Part shown: positions 44,721-56,347 of the stretch, piece by piece | How the letters are laid out: each line of letters starts with the position of its first letter | How positions within the stretch are numbered: position 1 is the stretch's first letter | Assembly: GCF_001439805.1 (NCBI RefSeq) | Contig: NZ_JYLK01000004.1 | Location: 1 to 64,000 of the forward strand | From: Pseudomonas trivialis | GTDB lineage: Bacteria > Pseudomonadota > Gammaproteobacteria > Pseudomonadales > Pseudomonadaceae | Reading direction: 5' to 3' | Length of the DNA stretch: 64,000 nucleotides | Program-made: the position numbers and the translations under genes | Notes under the pieces: generated by a model | What the model was told of the DNA's origin: nothing | Databases searched by the model: none | Seen by the model: the letters and a program-made list of their open reading frames with translations, nothing else

Positions 44721-44993
44721 CTAGCCCCAACGCATCACACTCAACAGCCATACCAGGGAGAGCGCGGACGCCACCCAGATGCTCCAGTCGGTAACGCCGA
44801 TCACCAGCAAATGCAGGTAGGCGCTGCCGAGAAGACCGATAAACAAACGATCACCACGGGTGGTGCTGATCGGCAGAAACCCGCGCCGGGGGATGCTCGG
44901 CGAGCGCAGTTCCCAGGTGGTCATGCCCGCCAGAATCAGCGCGATGCCGCCAAAGAACAGTGCAGTAGGGGTGGTCCAGGCCATCCATTCCAT
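44721..44993 (-). CDS. DUF2160 small membrane protein, GlpU-like
   Basis: The 90-residue protein has two or three membrane helices (TALFFGGIALILAGMTTWEL, LFIGLLGSAYLHLLVIGVTD, IWVASALSLVWLLSVMRWG). DUF2160 proteins occur inside GlpSTPQUV-type operons and are presumed accessory subunits of the importer. GAGGAG lies just upstream; ATG 44993 gives the better spacing, though ATG 44996 is adjacent. It sits between the second permease (10 bases) and the binding protein (32 bases). Confidence 0.85.
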   Translation of the reverse strand: MEWMAWTTPTALFFGGIALILAGMTTWELRSPSIPRRGFLPISTTRGDRLFIGLLGSAYLHLLVIGVTDWSIWVASALSLVWLLSVMRWG

Positions 44994-45003
44994 CATCGAC
45001 TCC

Positions 45004-45804
<801 letters not shown>

Positions 45805-45814
45805 GTTGGCGGCC

Positions 45815-47774
<1,960 letters not shown>

Positions 47775-47775
<1 letters not shown>

Positions 47776-48869
47776 CAGGCAACCCTCGCGACACGGCGCC
47801 CGGGCGCCTGGACCAGGCGACCCTCGGTATCGAACACAAACAGTTTATGGGTGGGGATATACACGCGGATCGGCGCGTCGACGTCGTATTCGTGCACCCC
47901 CGGCAAATGCAGCACCAGCAGGAAGTGTTCGCTGCGCACATGCAGGAAGGTTTCCGAGCCGCTGATCTCGGCGACTTCCACGGTGACCGCCAGCTCCAGG
48001 TCGTCGTCGTTGCTCGGCACCAGGCTGATATGGCTGGGGCGCACGCCGAAGCGAAATTCGCCTTCGCCAATGGGGCGCAGGTCGACGTTGAGCGGGAAAT
48101 GCACGAAGTTGGCGAAGCTCACTTCATTGCCGCTGATACGTCCCGGCATCAGGTTGATCGGCGGTTCGGAGAACAGTTCGGCGGCAAGTACGCTGTGCGG
48201 CTGGTGATAGACCTCGGCGGCCTTGCCGCTCTGGATCACCCGGCCTTCGTGCAGGATGGTGGTGGTGCCGCCCAGGGCCAGGGCCTCGTTGGGTTCGGTG
48301 GTGGCATAAATCGCGATGGTGTGGCGCGCCGCGAACAGCTCGCGCATTTCCTGACGCAGCTCTTCGCGCAGCTTGTAGTCCAGGTTCACCAGTGGCTCGT
48401 CGAACAGAATCAGTTCGGCGTCTTTCACCAGCGCCCGGGCCATGGCGGTGCGCTGCTGCTGGCCCCCGGACAGCTCCAGCGGGTGGCGCTGGAGGAATTT
48501 TTCGATGCGCAGCATCCTCGCGGTCTCCAGCACCTTGGCCTGGATTACCTCATTGGACACACCGGCCTGGCGCAACGGCGAGGCGATATTTTCGAACACG
48601 GTCATGGTCGGGTAGTTGATGAACTGCTGGTACACCATTGACACGTTGCGCAGGCGTACCGGCGTGTTCGTGACCTCCACGCCGTGCATCAGGATGCGGC
48701 CGCTGTCGGGCTTGTCCAACCCGGCCATCAGGCGCATCAGGCTGGTCTTGCCGGACAGGGTGCGGCCGAGCAGTACGTTGAAGGAACCGGCTTCGAAACG
48801 CAGGGTGGCGTCGTCGATCCAGGTTTGGCCGTCGACAACGCGGGAGACATGTTCCAGGCTCAATGACAT
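47775..48869 (-). CDS. ABC transporter ATP-binding protein, GlpS-like, with H-loop histidine replaced
   Basis: The 364-residue NBD has Walker A LLGRTLSGKTS, Q-loop VYQQFINYPTMTV, an intact signature LSGGQQQRTAMAR and Walker B LILFDEPLVNLD. The H-loop position, THD in most NBDs, reads ATTEPNEAL, so the switch histidine is threonine. The OB-like C-terminal domain is present. It is the first gene of the operon. Its likely sigma-54 promoter is 45-61 bases upstream, and AAAGG precedes the ATG. Confidence 0.88.
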
Positions 48870-48913
48870 GACACGACCTTTTTATTATTGGAATGAATCT
48901 GGCCAGTCGACAG

Positions 48914-48930
48914 AGCGAGTTTCGTGCCAA
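48914..48930 (-). promoter_or_regulatory. Near-consensus sigma-54 promoter of the ABC operon
   Basis: On the minus strand the 17 bases read TTGGCACGAAACTCGCT. The consensus YTGGCACGNNNNTTGCW is matched at all fixed positions but one (TCGC for TTGC). GG and GC elements have the correct 24/12 spacing. Transcription would start near 48903, giving a 34-base leader before the GlpS-like gene. A sigma-54 activator gene is divergent. Confidence 0.75.
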
Positions 48931-48983
48931 TAACGGCAGGTGATTGATCCGTAAGGAAATGGGGGAAACGCGGCGTTCAGGCA

Positions 48984-49042
48984 TGAACAATCGGGCTGAA
49001 CAACTGAACAGTTCGGGGGTTGACAATGAACAGTGCTGAACA
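48984..49042. promoter_or_regulatory. Cluster of five TGAACA hexamers, probable activator-binding region
   Basis: TGAACA occurs at 48984, 48997, 49005, 49027 and 49037, all in one orientation, with an inverted GTTC partner at 49011 and GTTCA at 48975. The cluster lies about 80-140 bases upstream of the predicted start of the ABC operon, the normal place for sigma-54 enhancer sites, and also just upstream of the activator gene itself. Confidence 0.6.
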
Positions 49043-49069
49043 ACACTTTATGGGCAATGAAGCTCAAAG

Positions 49070-49095
49070 GTGGGAGGGAGCAAGCCCCCTCCCAC
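49070..49095. repeat. REP-type palindrome in front of the sigma-54 activator gene
   Basis: GTGGGAGG-GAGCAAGCCC-CCTCCCAC is an inverted repeat of the GTGGGAGGGGGCTTGC class. Here it lies inside a 5' region, 64 bases before the activator ATG, which is less common than a position after genes. Confidence 0.75.
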
Positions 49096-49158
49096 ATTGG
49101 CCTGATTACGCCATTAGCTCGTGCAAGCCCAATAACAATAAAAACAGCAGGTCGCCCC

Positions 49159-50973
49159 ATGGCCGAACCCTTGTCCCACGACACCCTCATCCAGGAATCC
49201 TGGCGCCGTTGCCGCGCCTTTGGCCTGGACCACCAGAGCACGCCCAGCTTTGATCAACTGCCCGCCGAGGGCATCAGCCAATTGCTGGAAAGCCAGCATT
49301 CCCTGGTGCAGACCACCCATCAGGAAGTGCTGCCCTACTACGAGAACATCCTCAGCAATTCCAACTGCCTGATCATGCTGGCCGACAATCAGGGCCAGGT
49401 GCTGACGTCGTGGGGCACCCAGCGCTTCATCGAACCCACACTGGCTCGCGGCTTCAGCGCCGGCGCCAGCTGGATGGAGCGTTCCAGCGGCACCAACGCC
49501 ATCGGCACCGCGCTGGCCTGTGCCCAGGCGGTGCACATCGAACACGATGAACACTTTCTCAAGGCCAACCGCTTCATGACCGGCTCCGCGGCGCCGATCT
49601 TCGACGCCCAGCGCGAGATCATCGCGGTGCTGGACGTGTCGAGCGACAGCTACCTGCCGCCCTCCCACACCCTGGGCATGGTCAAGATGATGAGCCAGAC
49701 CGTGGAAAACCGACTGATCCTCAACCTGTTTCGCGGCGAGCACTTTCAGCTGACCTTCAACACCGGCCTGAGCAACCTCGACAGCCAATGGGCCGGCCTG
49801 CTGATCTTCGATGAAAGCGGCCAGGTGCTCTCGGCCAACCGCCGCGCCGATAACCTGCTGGGCATCAGCCTGTCGCGGGTGATGATCGACAGCCTGTTCA
49901 AGGTGTCGCTGCTGGAGTTGCTCAATCAGCCCGAAGGCCTGCCGTTTTCGATACAGGCCGCAGGACGCAACCGCTTCCAGTGTTTACTGAAGCGCCCCAA
50001 ACAGATACCGGTGCAAGCCCGTGTGTTCACCCAGCCGGCCGCGCCAAAGCCCGCTCCAATTGGCCTCAATACCCTGCATTTTGGCGATGTACGCGTGGAA
50101 AAGGCCGTACGCCAGGCCGAGCGCCTGCTGGAGAAGGACATCCCGCTGCTGATTCACGGCGAGACCGGGGTGGGCAAGGAAGTGTTCGTCAAGGCCCTGC
50201 ACCAGGCCAGTTCCCGCAGCCGGCAGGCGTTTATCGCGGTGAACTGTGCGGCGATTCCCGCTGAGCTGGTGGAGTCGGAGCTGTTTGGCTATGAGAAAGG
50301 TGCGTTCACCGGCGCCAGCCAGAAAGGCAGCATCGGCCTGATTCGCAAGGCCGACAAAGGCACGTTGTTTCTCGACGAAATCGGCGACATGCCGCTGCCG
50401 ACCCAGGCCCGCCTGCTGCGTGTGTTGCAGGAGCGCTGCGTGCAGCCGGTGGGCAGCAGCGAGCTGTTTCCGGTGGACCTGCGCATTATCTCGGCGACCA
50501 ACCGTGCACTGCGCGAGCGGGTACAGGCTGGACGTTTTCGTGAGGATTTGTACTACCGCATCGGCGGCCTGACCCTGGAGCTGCCGGCGCTGCGCGAACG
50601 TACCGACAAGCGCGCGTTGTTCCAGCAACTGTGGCAGCAGCATCGCGAGCCGGGCCAATCGGCCGGGCTGAGCGCCGAGGTGCTGGCGCTGTTCGAGCGC
50701 CACCCGTGGCCGGGCAACCTGCGTCAGGTGAGCAGCGTGTTGCAGGTGGCGTTGGCCATGGCCGAGGAACAACCGATTCGCCCCGAGCACCTGCCGGATG
50801 ATTTTTTTGTGGATTTGCACAGGGAGGCGCCGCAGCCCTTTACCGAGCGCATGGGCGACGACGCGGACCTGAACCAGCGCCTGAAGGCCGCCGGCGGCAA
50901 TATTTCCCACCTGGCGCGGGAGCTGGGGGTGAGCCGCAACACCCTCTACAAACGCCTGCGCCGTAACGGGTGA
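49159..50973 (+). CDS. Sigma-54-dependent transcriptional activator, AcoR-like (GAF-AAA-Fis)
   Basis: The 604-residue protein has an N-terminal GAF-type sensor (about residues 60-190, SSGTNAIGTALACAQAVHIE), a PAS-like stretch, the AAA+ domain with Walker A GETGVGKE and the sigma-54 contact loop GAFTGA intact, Walker B GTLFLDEIGDM, and a C-terminal Fis-type HTH (HLARELGVSRNTLYKRLRRN). It resembles AcoR, which activates acetoin catabolism. I use the ATG at 49159 (MAEPLSHDTL); the longer frame from 49033 runs through the REP. The divergent ABC operon with a sigma-54 promoter is the evident target. Confidence 0.9.
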   Translation: MAEPLSHDTLIQESWRRCRAFGLDHQSTPSFDQLPAEGISQLLESQHSLVQTTHQEVLPYYENILSNSNCLIMLADNQGQVLTSWGTQRFIEPTLARGFSAGASWMERSSGTNAIGTALACAQAVHIEHDEHFLKANRFMTGSAAPIFDAQREIIAVLDVSSDSYLPPSHTLGMVKMMSQTVENRLILNLFRGEHFQLTFNTGLSNLDSQWAGLLIFDESGQVLSANRRADNLLGISLSRVMIDSLFKVSLLELLNQPEGLPFSIQAAGRNRFQCLLKRPKQIPVQARVFTQPAAPKPAPIGLNTLHFGDVRVEKAVRQAERLLEKDIPLLIHGETGVGKEVFVKALHQASSRSRQAFIAVNCAAIPAELVESELFGYEKGAFTGASQKGSIGLIRKADKGTLFLDEIGDMPLPTQARLLRVLQERCVQPVGSSELFPVDLRIISATNRALRERVQAGRFREDLYYRIGGLTLELPALRERTDKRALFQQLWQQHREPGQSAGLSAEVLALFERHPWPGNLRQVSSVLQVALAMAEEQPIRPEHLPDDFFVDLHREAPQPFTERMGDDADLNQRLKAAGGNISHLARELGVSRNTLYKRLRRNG

Positions 50974-50977
50974 TGAG

Positions 50978-51910
50978 CTAGCGCGGCGTCACCACCACCA
51001 GCAGGTCGGTGAACGTCTGCACCTGGATCGGCAGGTTGTCCGCCAACGCTGCGAGCGCGGCAGTGGTGTCATCGAGCTTGAACACGCCGGAGACGCGCAG
51101 ATCCCCCAGGGCCTGGGGATCGAACCGCAGCAGGCCATGGCGATAGCTGGCCAGGGTTTGCAGCACGTCGCTCAGCGGCTGGTCATTGACCTTGAGCAGG
51201 CCACGGGTCCAGGCGTCCGGGTCACTGCCAGGGGTGGCCTGTGCGGGCGTGGCGTGGCCGTGGTCGAGGATGGCCCGCTGGCCGGCCATGACCTTGACGC
51301 CCTCCTCGGCCGCGCCTTTGACCGCCACGCTGGATTCGATCACTGTCACCACCGTGGTGCCGTCCGCCGCCCGCTTGACCAGGTAGCGAGTGCCCAAAGC
51401 GGTGGCGCTGCCCTGGTCGGTGCGCACCACGAACGGCCGTTGCGCATCCTTGGCCACGTCCACCCACAGCTCGCCTTGCAGCAGTTCGAGCACCCGTTGA
51501 TGGCCGTCAAATTTCACGTCCACCGCCGAGTTGCTGTTGAGCTGCAACTGGCTGCCGTCTTCCAGCACGATCTGGCGGCGCTCGCCGACGGCGGTGCGCT
51601 GGTCGGCCATCCACACCGGCGCGCGCTCCACGCCCAGCCAGCCGCACAGCAACATCCCCAGCAGGCCCACCACCTGGGCGCCGCGAGCGCGCCGGGGGGC
51701 AAAGGCGCGATTAAGGGCGACACGCGCCGGCCGCGCAGGCAAGGGTTCGAAGCTGCCCCACAACGAACGCATGCGTTCGATGGCCACCGCGTGGCGTGGA
51801 TCGGCCTGGCACCAACGGTTGAACGCCTGGCGCTCGGCGTCGGTGACGTCTTCGTCGTGCAGACGCGTCAGCCAGTTGGCCGCTTGCTGGATGATCTGCT
51901 CGGAACTCAC
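50978..51910 (-). CDS. FecR-family anti-sigma regulator
   Basis: The 310-residue protein has an N-terminal cytoplasmic anti-sigma segment (AANWLTRLHDEDVTDAERQA, FNRWCQADPRHAVAIERM), one membrane helix near residues 78-95 and a periplasmic FecR domain (VGERRQIVLEDGSQLQLNSN, GTRYLVKR). The start is GTG at 51910, overlapping the sigma-factor stop (GTGA). FecR proteins relay a signal from a TonB receptor; none is encoded next to it. The gene ends 4 bases from the convergent activator gene. Confidence 0.9.
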   Translation of the reverse strand: MSSEQIIQQAANWLTRLHDEDVTDAERQAFNRWCQADPRHAVAIERMRSLWGSFEPLPARPARVALNRAFAPRRARGAQVVGLLGMLLCGWLGVERAPVWMADQRTAVGERRQIVLEDGSQLQLNSNSAVDVKFDGHQRVLELLQGELWVDVAKDAQRPFVVRTDQGSATALGTRYLVKRAADGTTVVTVIESSVAVKGAAEEGVKVMAGQRAILDHGHATPAQATPGSDPDAWTRGLLKVNDQPLSDVLQTLASYRHGLLRFDPQALGDLRVSGVFKLDDTTAALAALADNLPIQVQTFTDLLVVVTPR

Positions 51911-52449
51911 GACAGCGGCTCCGCCCCATGCAGGCTGTGGTAGCAGTGCACCAGCGCGGTGGAGATGTAGTTTTTCACGGTGCTGGCGGACACGTGCAGG
52001 CGTTCGGCGATCTCGTGGTAGGTCAGCCCGTCGAGACGGCTCAGCAAAAAGGCTTCGCGGGCCTTGGCAGGCAGCCCGGCGAGCATCTCGGCAATCCGCT
52101 CGAGGGCTTGCAGGGCCACATGAATCGCTGCGGGGTCAGGCATGCCGGCGTCTTCGCACTGAATGACCAGCGCCTCCATATAGGCTCGTTCAATACGCCG
52201 ACGCCGCGCGCCATCGATCAACAGCCGACCCGCCGTGGTCGCGAGAAAGGCGCGGGGCTCCTTGATCGCCTGCGGCTCGGCCAGCATCAGGACGCGGATG
52301 AACGCATCGTGAGCCAGGTCCGCCGCATGCTGCGAACAGCCCAGTTTGCGGCGCAACCAGCCGTGCAACCAGCCATGATGCTCGCGGTACAGTGCCGTGA
52401 GTGTCTGCTGGCGGACAGAGTCGCCCAACGCGGCCGGAATCTCATGCAT
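51907..52449 (-). CDS. ECF sigma factor, FecI-like
   Basis: The 180-residue protein has sigma region 2 (LRRKLGCSQHAADLAHDAFI, RVLMLAEPQAIKEPRAFLAT) and region 4 (LDGLTYHEIAERLHVSASTV, KNYISTALVHCY). It is of the iron-starvation group that transcribes a TonB receptor gene. I use the ATG at 52449; a TTG two codons upstream is also open. The two-gene FecI/FecR operon has no receptor gene downstream, so its target is elsewhere in the genome. Confidence 0.9.
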   Translation of the reverse strand: MHEIPAALGDSVRQQTLTALYREHHGWLHGWLRRKLGCSQHAADLAHDAFIRVLMLAEPQAIKEPRAFLATTAGRLLIDGARRRRIERAYMEALVIQCEDAGMPDPAAIHVALQALERIAEMLAGLPAKAREAFLLSRLDGLTYHEIAERLHVSASTVKNYISTALVHCYHSLHGAEPLS

Positions 52450-52510
52450 GCGCAAAAATTTCTCAAATGGGAAATGTTACCAATTGCGCGAACAATGCCA
52501 GCAAAACGGT

Positions 52511-52560
52511 GTGGGAGCAAGGCTCTCGACGGGCCATTCGCGCAGATCCCCCCTCCCACA
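52511..52560. repeat. Degenerate REP-type element
   Basis: GTGGGAGCAAGGCTC and CCCCCCTCCCAC are the ends of a diverged REP of the GTGGGAGGGGGC class. It lies in the 134 bases between the sigma-factor gene and the L,D-transpeptidase gene. Confidence 0.5.
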
Positions 52561-52583
52561 TTTAGTACCGGGTACCTATGCCC

Positions 52584-54185
52584 TTACAACACACGCCCCA
52601 TCGCCTTCATCAACAGCAGATCCCGCCCATAAATATCCGGCGCATACACCACCCCACCCTGACGATCCACCTCCACCGTCCAGTACCCCAGCAACACCGG
52701 CACCGGTGTCGCCAGTCTGAACTCATGGGTCACCCCCGTCGCCAACAGCTCATCGGTGCGCGCACGCTCGGCCGGACTCACCAGCCAATCGCGCAGCAGC
52801 AGCGGCTGCTCGACCCGCACACACCCCGAGCTGAACGCACGCGGGCCCTTGGTGAAGAGCGGCTGGCTCGGCGTGTCGTGCAGGTACACCGAATACGGGT
52901 TGGGAAAACGCATCACGATCTTGCCCAGCGGGTTATGCGGCCCGGCCTGCTGACGCAGCAGGATGTTGCCGGGCCGCGCCCAGTCGATCTGCTCGGGCGC
53001 CAGCGGGCGGCCTTCCGGGTCGAGCACTTGCAGGTTCTGCTGACGCAGGTATTCGGGGTTCAGGCGGATGGCCGGGAGTTTGTCCTCGCGCATGATCGTG
53101 GGTGGAATGGTCCAGGTGGGGTTGAGGGTGAGCCGCGTGATACGTGACTTGAGCAGCGGCGTCTGGCGTTCGGCGCGGCCGACCTGCAGGCGGGTCTGCC
53201 ACACCGGGATGCCGCTCTGGTACACGCTCAACTGCGCCGCTGCAACGTTGACCAGCACCCCTTCGGGCTCCAGGTCCTGGGCCAGCCAGCGAAAACGCTC
53301 AAGGTTGATGCGTAACTGTTCACGGCGCATCGCCGGGCTGATGTTCAACTCGGCCACGGTGCCGGCGCCGATCACGCCATCGGACTGCAGCGAATGGCTG
53401 AGCTGGAATGCCTTGACCGCATTGACCAGTTCCGGACGGTATTGCTTGGCGCTGCCCTTGGGTTCGCTGGCCAGGTAGCCACCGTGGAACAAGCGCCGCG
53501 CCAGTTCGGGCACGCGTGGGTCTTCCATGCCGGGGCGCAGCAGAGCGCCACTGGCGATCGCGTCCCACTGCGGCAATGGCTGCTGGCGCACGCGGGCATA
53601 GACATTGCGCAAGCTGCGGTAGAGATCGGCGCTGGGCCGCGCCTGGTCGAACGCCTGCGCCATGTCCCGCAGACCGGTGGCGGCAAACGCCAGCACCTCG
53701 AGCGTGGGATCGACGCTCGGCGGCTGGGAATGCCACAGCGGTTCGAAACGCGATTGCTGCAGACGCCCGTAATGCAGGTCCTGCAGGGCTTGCAGGTAGT
53801 GACGGCTGGTGTCGATATCGCTGCACAGCACATTGCTCGTGGCATCGGCAGTGGGCAGGCGGTAGTGGTCGGGGTCCAGGCCGTCATCGGCCAGCAGCTG
53901 CAACTGGGTGTTCAAGCCCTGCCGACGTTCATCGGCGGTCCACAGTGGCGTATCACCTTGCTGCTGGTAAAACGCTTGCAGGCGCGTCAGGGCGGCGGCG
54001 TCCACTTGCGCGGCGAAGCCTGGGCAGACGCCCGGCAACTGCGCGAGGACTTGTTGCACGGGGGCCAGCGCGACCGGGGCAGGCGCGACAACCGGTAATG
54101 CCTCCAGCGGCAGCTCGTCGGCTGCCGCGACCAGTGGTGCAACGATCAGGCAAAGGCTCAAGTAACATGCGTGTTTTTTGAACAA
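52584..54185 (-). CDS. L,D-transpeptidase with peptidoglycan-binding domain (YcbB/LdtD-like)
   Basis: The 533-residue exported protein has a signal peptide (MFKKHACYLSLCLIVAPLVA), a helical scaffold domain, a peptidoglycan-binding domain (VKAFQLSHSLQSDGVIGAGT, about residues 285-310) and a YkuD catalytic domain with HDTPSQPLF and AFSSGCVRVEQP (active cysteine, SxGCxR). It would make 3-3 cross-links in murein. The start is TTG at 54185 with GGAGCAAA upstream; the longer frame runs antisense through the neighbouring gene. Only 42 bases separate it from the divergent gene of another L,D-transpeptidase-fold protein. Confidence 0.87.
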   Translation of the reverse strand: MFKKHACYLSLCLIVAPLVAAADELPLEALPVVAPAPVALAPVQQVLAQLPGVCPGFAAQVDAAALTRLQAFYQQQGDTPLWTADERRQGLNTQLQLLADDGLDPDHYRLPTADATSNVLCSDIDTSRHYLQALQDLHYGRLQQSRFEPLWHSQPPSVDPTLEVLAFAATGLRDMAQAFDQARPSADLYRSLRNVYARVRQQPLPQWDAIASGALLRPGMEDPRVPELARRLFHGGYLASEPKGSAKQYRPELVNAVKAFQLSHSLQSDGVIGAGTVAELNISPAMRREQLRINLERFRWLAQDLEPEGVLVNVAAAQLSVYQSGIPVWQTRLQVGRAERQTPLLKSRITRLTLNPTWTIPPTIMREDKLPAIRLNPEYLRQQNLQVLDPEGRPLAPEQIDWARPGNILLRQQAGPHNPLGKIVMRFPNPYSVYLHDTPSQPLFTKGPRAFSSGCVRVEQPLLLRDWLVSPAERARTDELLATGVTHEFRLATPVPVLLGYWTVEVDRQGGVVYAPDIYGRDLLLMKAMGRVL

Positions 54186-54227
54186 TGACTTTGCTCCAAT
54201 CCTACAGCGGGGGGGTATGTACTGTAG

Positions 54228-54941
54228 ATGCTGACTTTTATATGTCGCCTCGGTTTCATGACGGTGACCATGGCCACGCTGAGCACTGTTGCGCTCGCCG
54301 CCAATGGCAACCCTCCCACGTTGTATAGCAGCCTGGCGCGCTCGGCTCCAGAACTCAATCCCACGGTATTGAAAAGCGCCCTGAGCGCGGTGCAATGCGC
54401 GGTCAACAACGGCGAGGAGCGCTCCGAACGCCTGGCCGTGATTGACTACTCCCAGCCTTCTACCGCCCGTCGGCTGTGGATTTTCGACCTGCGCAAGCAG
54501 AAGCTGTTGCTGCGCGACCTGGTGGCCCACGGCGCCAACTCCGGAGAAAATTTCGCCACGCAGTTTTCCAACCTCGAAGGCAGCCACCAATCCAGCCTGG
54601 GCCTGTTCCGCACCCAGGAAAGCTACCTGGGCACCCACGGCTACTCGCTGCGCATGGATGGCCTGGAGCCGGGCTTCAATGACCTGGCCCGCGACCGCGC
54701 TCTGGTGATCCACGCCGCCGACTACGTCAGCCCGCTGTGGAGCAAGCGCGAAGGCCGCATCGGCCGCAGCCAGGGCTGCCCGGCGGTGCGTCCGCAGGTG
54801 GCGCGCCAGGTGGTCGACAAACTCAAGGATGGGCAGTTCATGTTCTCCTGGTATCCCGACCAGCGCTGGTTGAAGTCCTCGACGTACCTCAATTGCAAGC
54901 CCCAACAGGTGGCAACCAGTCGTACAATCCGTGGCGGTTAG
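54228..54941 (+). CDS. Murein L,D-transpeptidase catalytic domain family protein (YkuD-like, PF13645 type)
   Basis: The 237-residue exported protein has a signal peptide (FMTVTMATLSTVALAA) and a C-terminal catalytic domain with ALVIHAADYVSPLW and GRIGRSQGCPAVRPQVA (histidine, then serine-x-glycine-cysteine). It is shorter than classical L,D-transpeptidases and lacks LysM or binding domains. Relatives are found in the cell envelope but are little studied. The divergent neighbour is a full YcbB-type enzyme, which suggests shared control of murein cross-linking. ATG 54258 is an alternative start. Confidence 0.82.
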   Translation: MLTFICRLGFMTVTMATLSTVALAANGNPPTLYSSLARSAPELNPTVLKSALSAVQCAVNNGEERSERLAVIDYSQPSTARRLWIFDLRKQKLLLRDLVAHGANSGENFATQFSNLEGSHQSSLGLFRTQESYLGTHGYSLRMDGLEPGFNDLARDRALVIHAADYVSPLWSKREGRIGRSQGCPAVRPQVARQVVDKLKDGQFMFSWYPDQRWLKSSTYLNCKPQQVATSRTIRGG

Positions 54942-54971
54942 CCTGTCCCCACCGAGATAAGAGAGCGTCCC

Positions 54972-55718
54972 ATGCTTCTACACACGTCCACCTGGATCGA
55001 GATCGGCCAGTTCCTTGAACGCAGCCGCACGGTGGTCATCCCCATCGGTTCCAACGAGCAGCACGGCCCCACCGGCCTCCTGGGTACTGACTGGATGTGC
55101 CCGGAAATCATTGCCCATGAAGCACAAAAGCACGCCGATATGCTGATCGGTCCCACGTTCAATATCGGCATGGCCCAGCATCACCTGGGGTTCCCCGGCA
55201 CTATCTCACTGCGCCCTTCCACTTTTATCGCCGCCATCGGCGACTGGGTGCGCTCACTGGCCGGGCATGGTTTCGAGAAGATCCTGTTCCTCAACGGCCA
55301 CGGCGGCAACATCGCGACGATTGAAGCGGCGTTTTCCGAACTGTATGCCGAGGCCAGCTTCGCCCGTCGCCCGGCCGGGTTCGCCCTCAAACTGGTGAAC
55401 TGGTGGGACCTGGAAGGCGTTACCGAGCTGGCTCAGCGTCAATTTCCAGTGGGCCACGGCAGCCATGCAACGCCTTCGGAGATTGCCGTGACGCAGTGGG
55501 CGTATCCGGAGTCGATCAAGTCAGCCGATTATTCGCCGCAGATCGCCAACACCGGCCCGATCCGCGAAGCACTGGACTTCCGCGCCCGCTTCCCCGACGG
55601 TCGCATGGGCTCGGACCCGGCCCTGGCGACGGTGGAGAAAGGCGGTGAGCTGGTGGCGTTGGCGGCCCGGGGGCTGGTCAAGACCGTCATCAGTTTCAGC
55701 AACGAAGCACGCATTTAA
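54972..55718 (+). CDS. Creatininase family protein
   Basis: The 248-residue protein has the creatininase/MftE-type amidohydrolase fold, with metal ligands in IGSNEQHGPTG (glutamate, histidine), GTDWMCPE (aspartate), LNGHGGNIATIEAAF and a late glutamate in HATPSEIAVTQ. Family members hydrolyse creatinine, formamidopyrimidines or peptide tails. The substrate is not known. It lies 30 bases after the transpeptidase-fold gene and may be read from it. Confidence 0.87.
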   Translation: MLLHTSTWIEIGQFLERSRTVVIPIGSNEQHGPTGLLGTDWMCPEIIAHEAQKHADMLIGPTFNIGMAQHHLGFPGTISLRPSTFIAAIGDWVRSLAGHGFEKILFLNGHGGNIATIEAAFSELYAEASFARRPAGFALKLVNWWDLEGVTELAQRQFPVGHGSHATPSEIAVTQWAYPESIKSADYSPQIANTGPIREALDFRARFPDGRMGSDPALATVEKGGELVALAARGLVKTVISFSNEARI

Positions 55719-55731
55719 AACGGGAGCCCTT

Positions 55732-55751
55732 GTGGCGAGCGGGCTTGCCAC
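55732..55751. repeat. REP-type palindrome
   Basis: GTGGCGAGC-GG-GCTTGCCAC lies between the convergent creatininase and lipoprotein genes, 14 bases after the creatininase stop codon. Confidence 0.7.
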
Positions 55752-55791
55752 AGGATGCGTTCGCCTATGGCAGTAGGGGCAAATCAGAACG

Positions 55792-56124
55792 TTATTGGCA
55801 CGCCTTCGCCGCCAGCTCAAGCCGCGACGGCTTGATCGCCGAAACCACTGGCTTGCGCTCATACAACGAGACCTTGGTGCCGTCCTGGGACTTGTACGCC
55901 TCCAGCACATCGTCGGCGGCAATCTTGCTGCTCAACAACACCGTGGCGTGACGCGAGTTCTGCGTCACGGTGGCGGTGATGCCGTGTTTCTCAAGTTCAG
56001 GCAACAGGCACTGCACGTAGGCTTGTGGGGACTTGGCCGTTTGCAGCGTCAGCGACGGAGCGTTCGGGGCGGTAACACATCCGCCCAGCGCCAACGCCAT
56101 GACCGGTACGAAAAAAGAGCGCAT
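55792..56124 (-). CDS. Small putative lipoprotein
   Basis: The 110-residue protein starts MRSFFVPVMALALGGC, a lipoprotein signal with lipobox LGGC. The mature part (TLQTAKSPQAYVQCLLPELE, then TVTQNSRHATVLLSSKIAAD) has two further cysteines and no recognised domain. AGGAAGG precedes the ATG at 56124; the frame extends 11 residues further upstream but without a signal-peptide start. No function can be given; it is a single gene. Confidence 0.78.
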   Translation of the reverse strand: MRSFFVPVMALALGGCVTAPNAPSLTLQTAKSPQAYVQCLLPELEKHGITATVTQNSRHATVLLSSKIAADDVLEAYKSQDGTKVSLYERKPVVSAIKPSRLELAAKACQ

Positions 56125-56347
56125 ACACCTTCCTGCCTTGATAAAAGAAAAATCCACTTCAGTCCGCGCGCAGAGTCTACGCCAGCGGCGCGTGCCAGCA
56201 AATGGCCCGTATGCTGATCACCGGCAGTCGCCAAGGCGGGTCAGGCGCTGATTCTCCCTGTTCCCTGAAAAAACAGAACTTGCGAGGCGTGATGGTGACT
56301 ATTATCTGAACCGATAATGCACCGCCTATAACGATAAGGACCACGCC

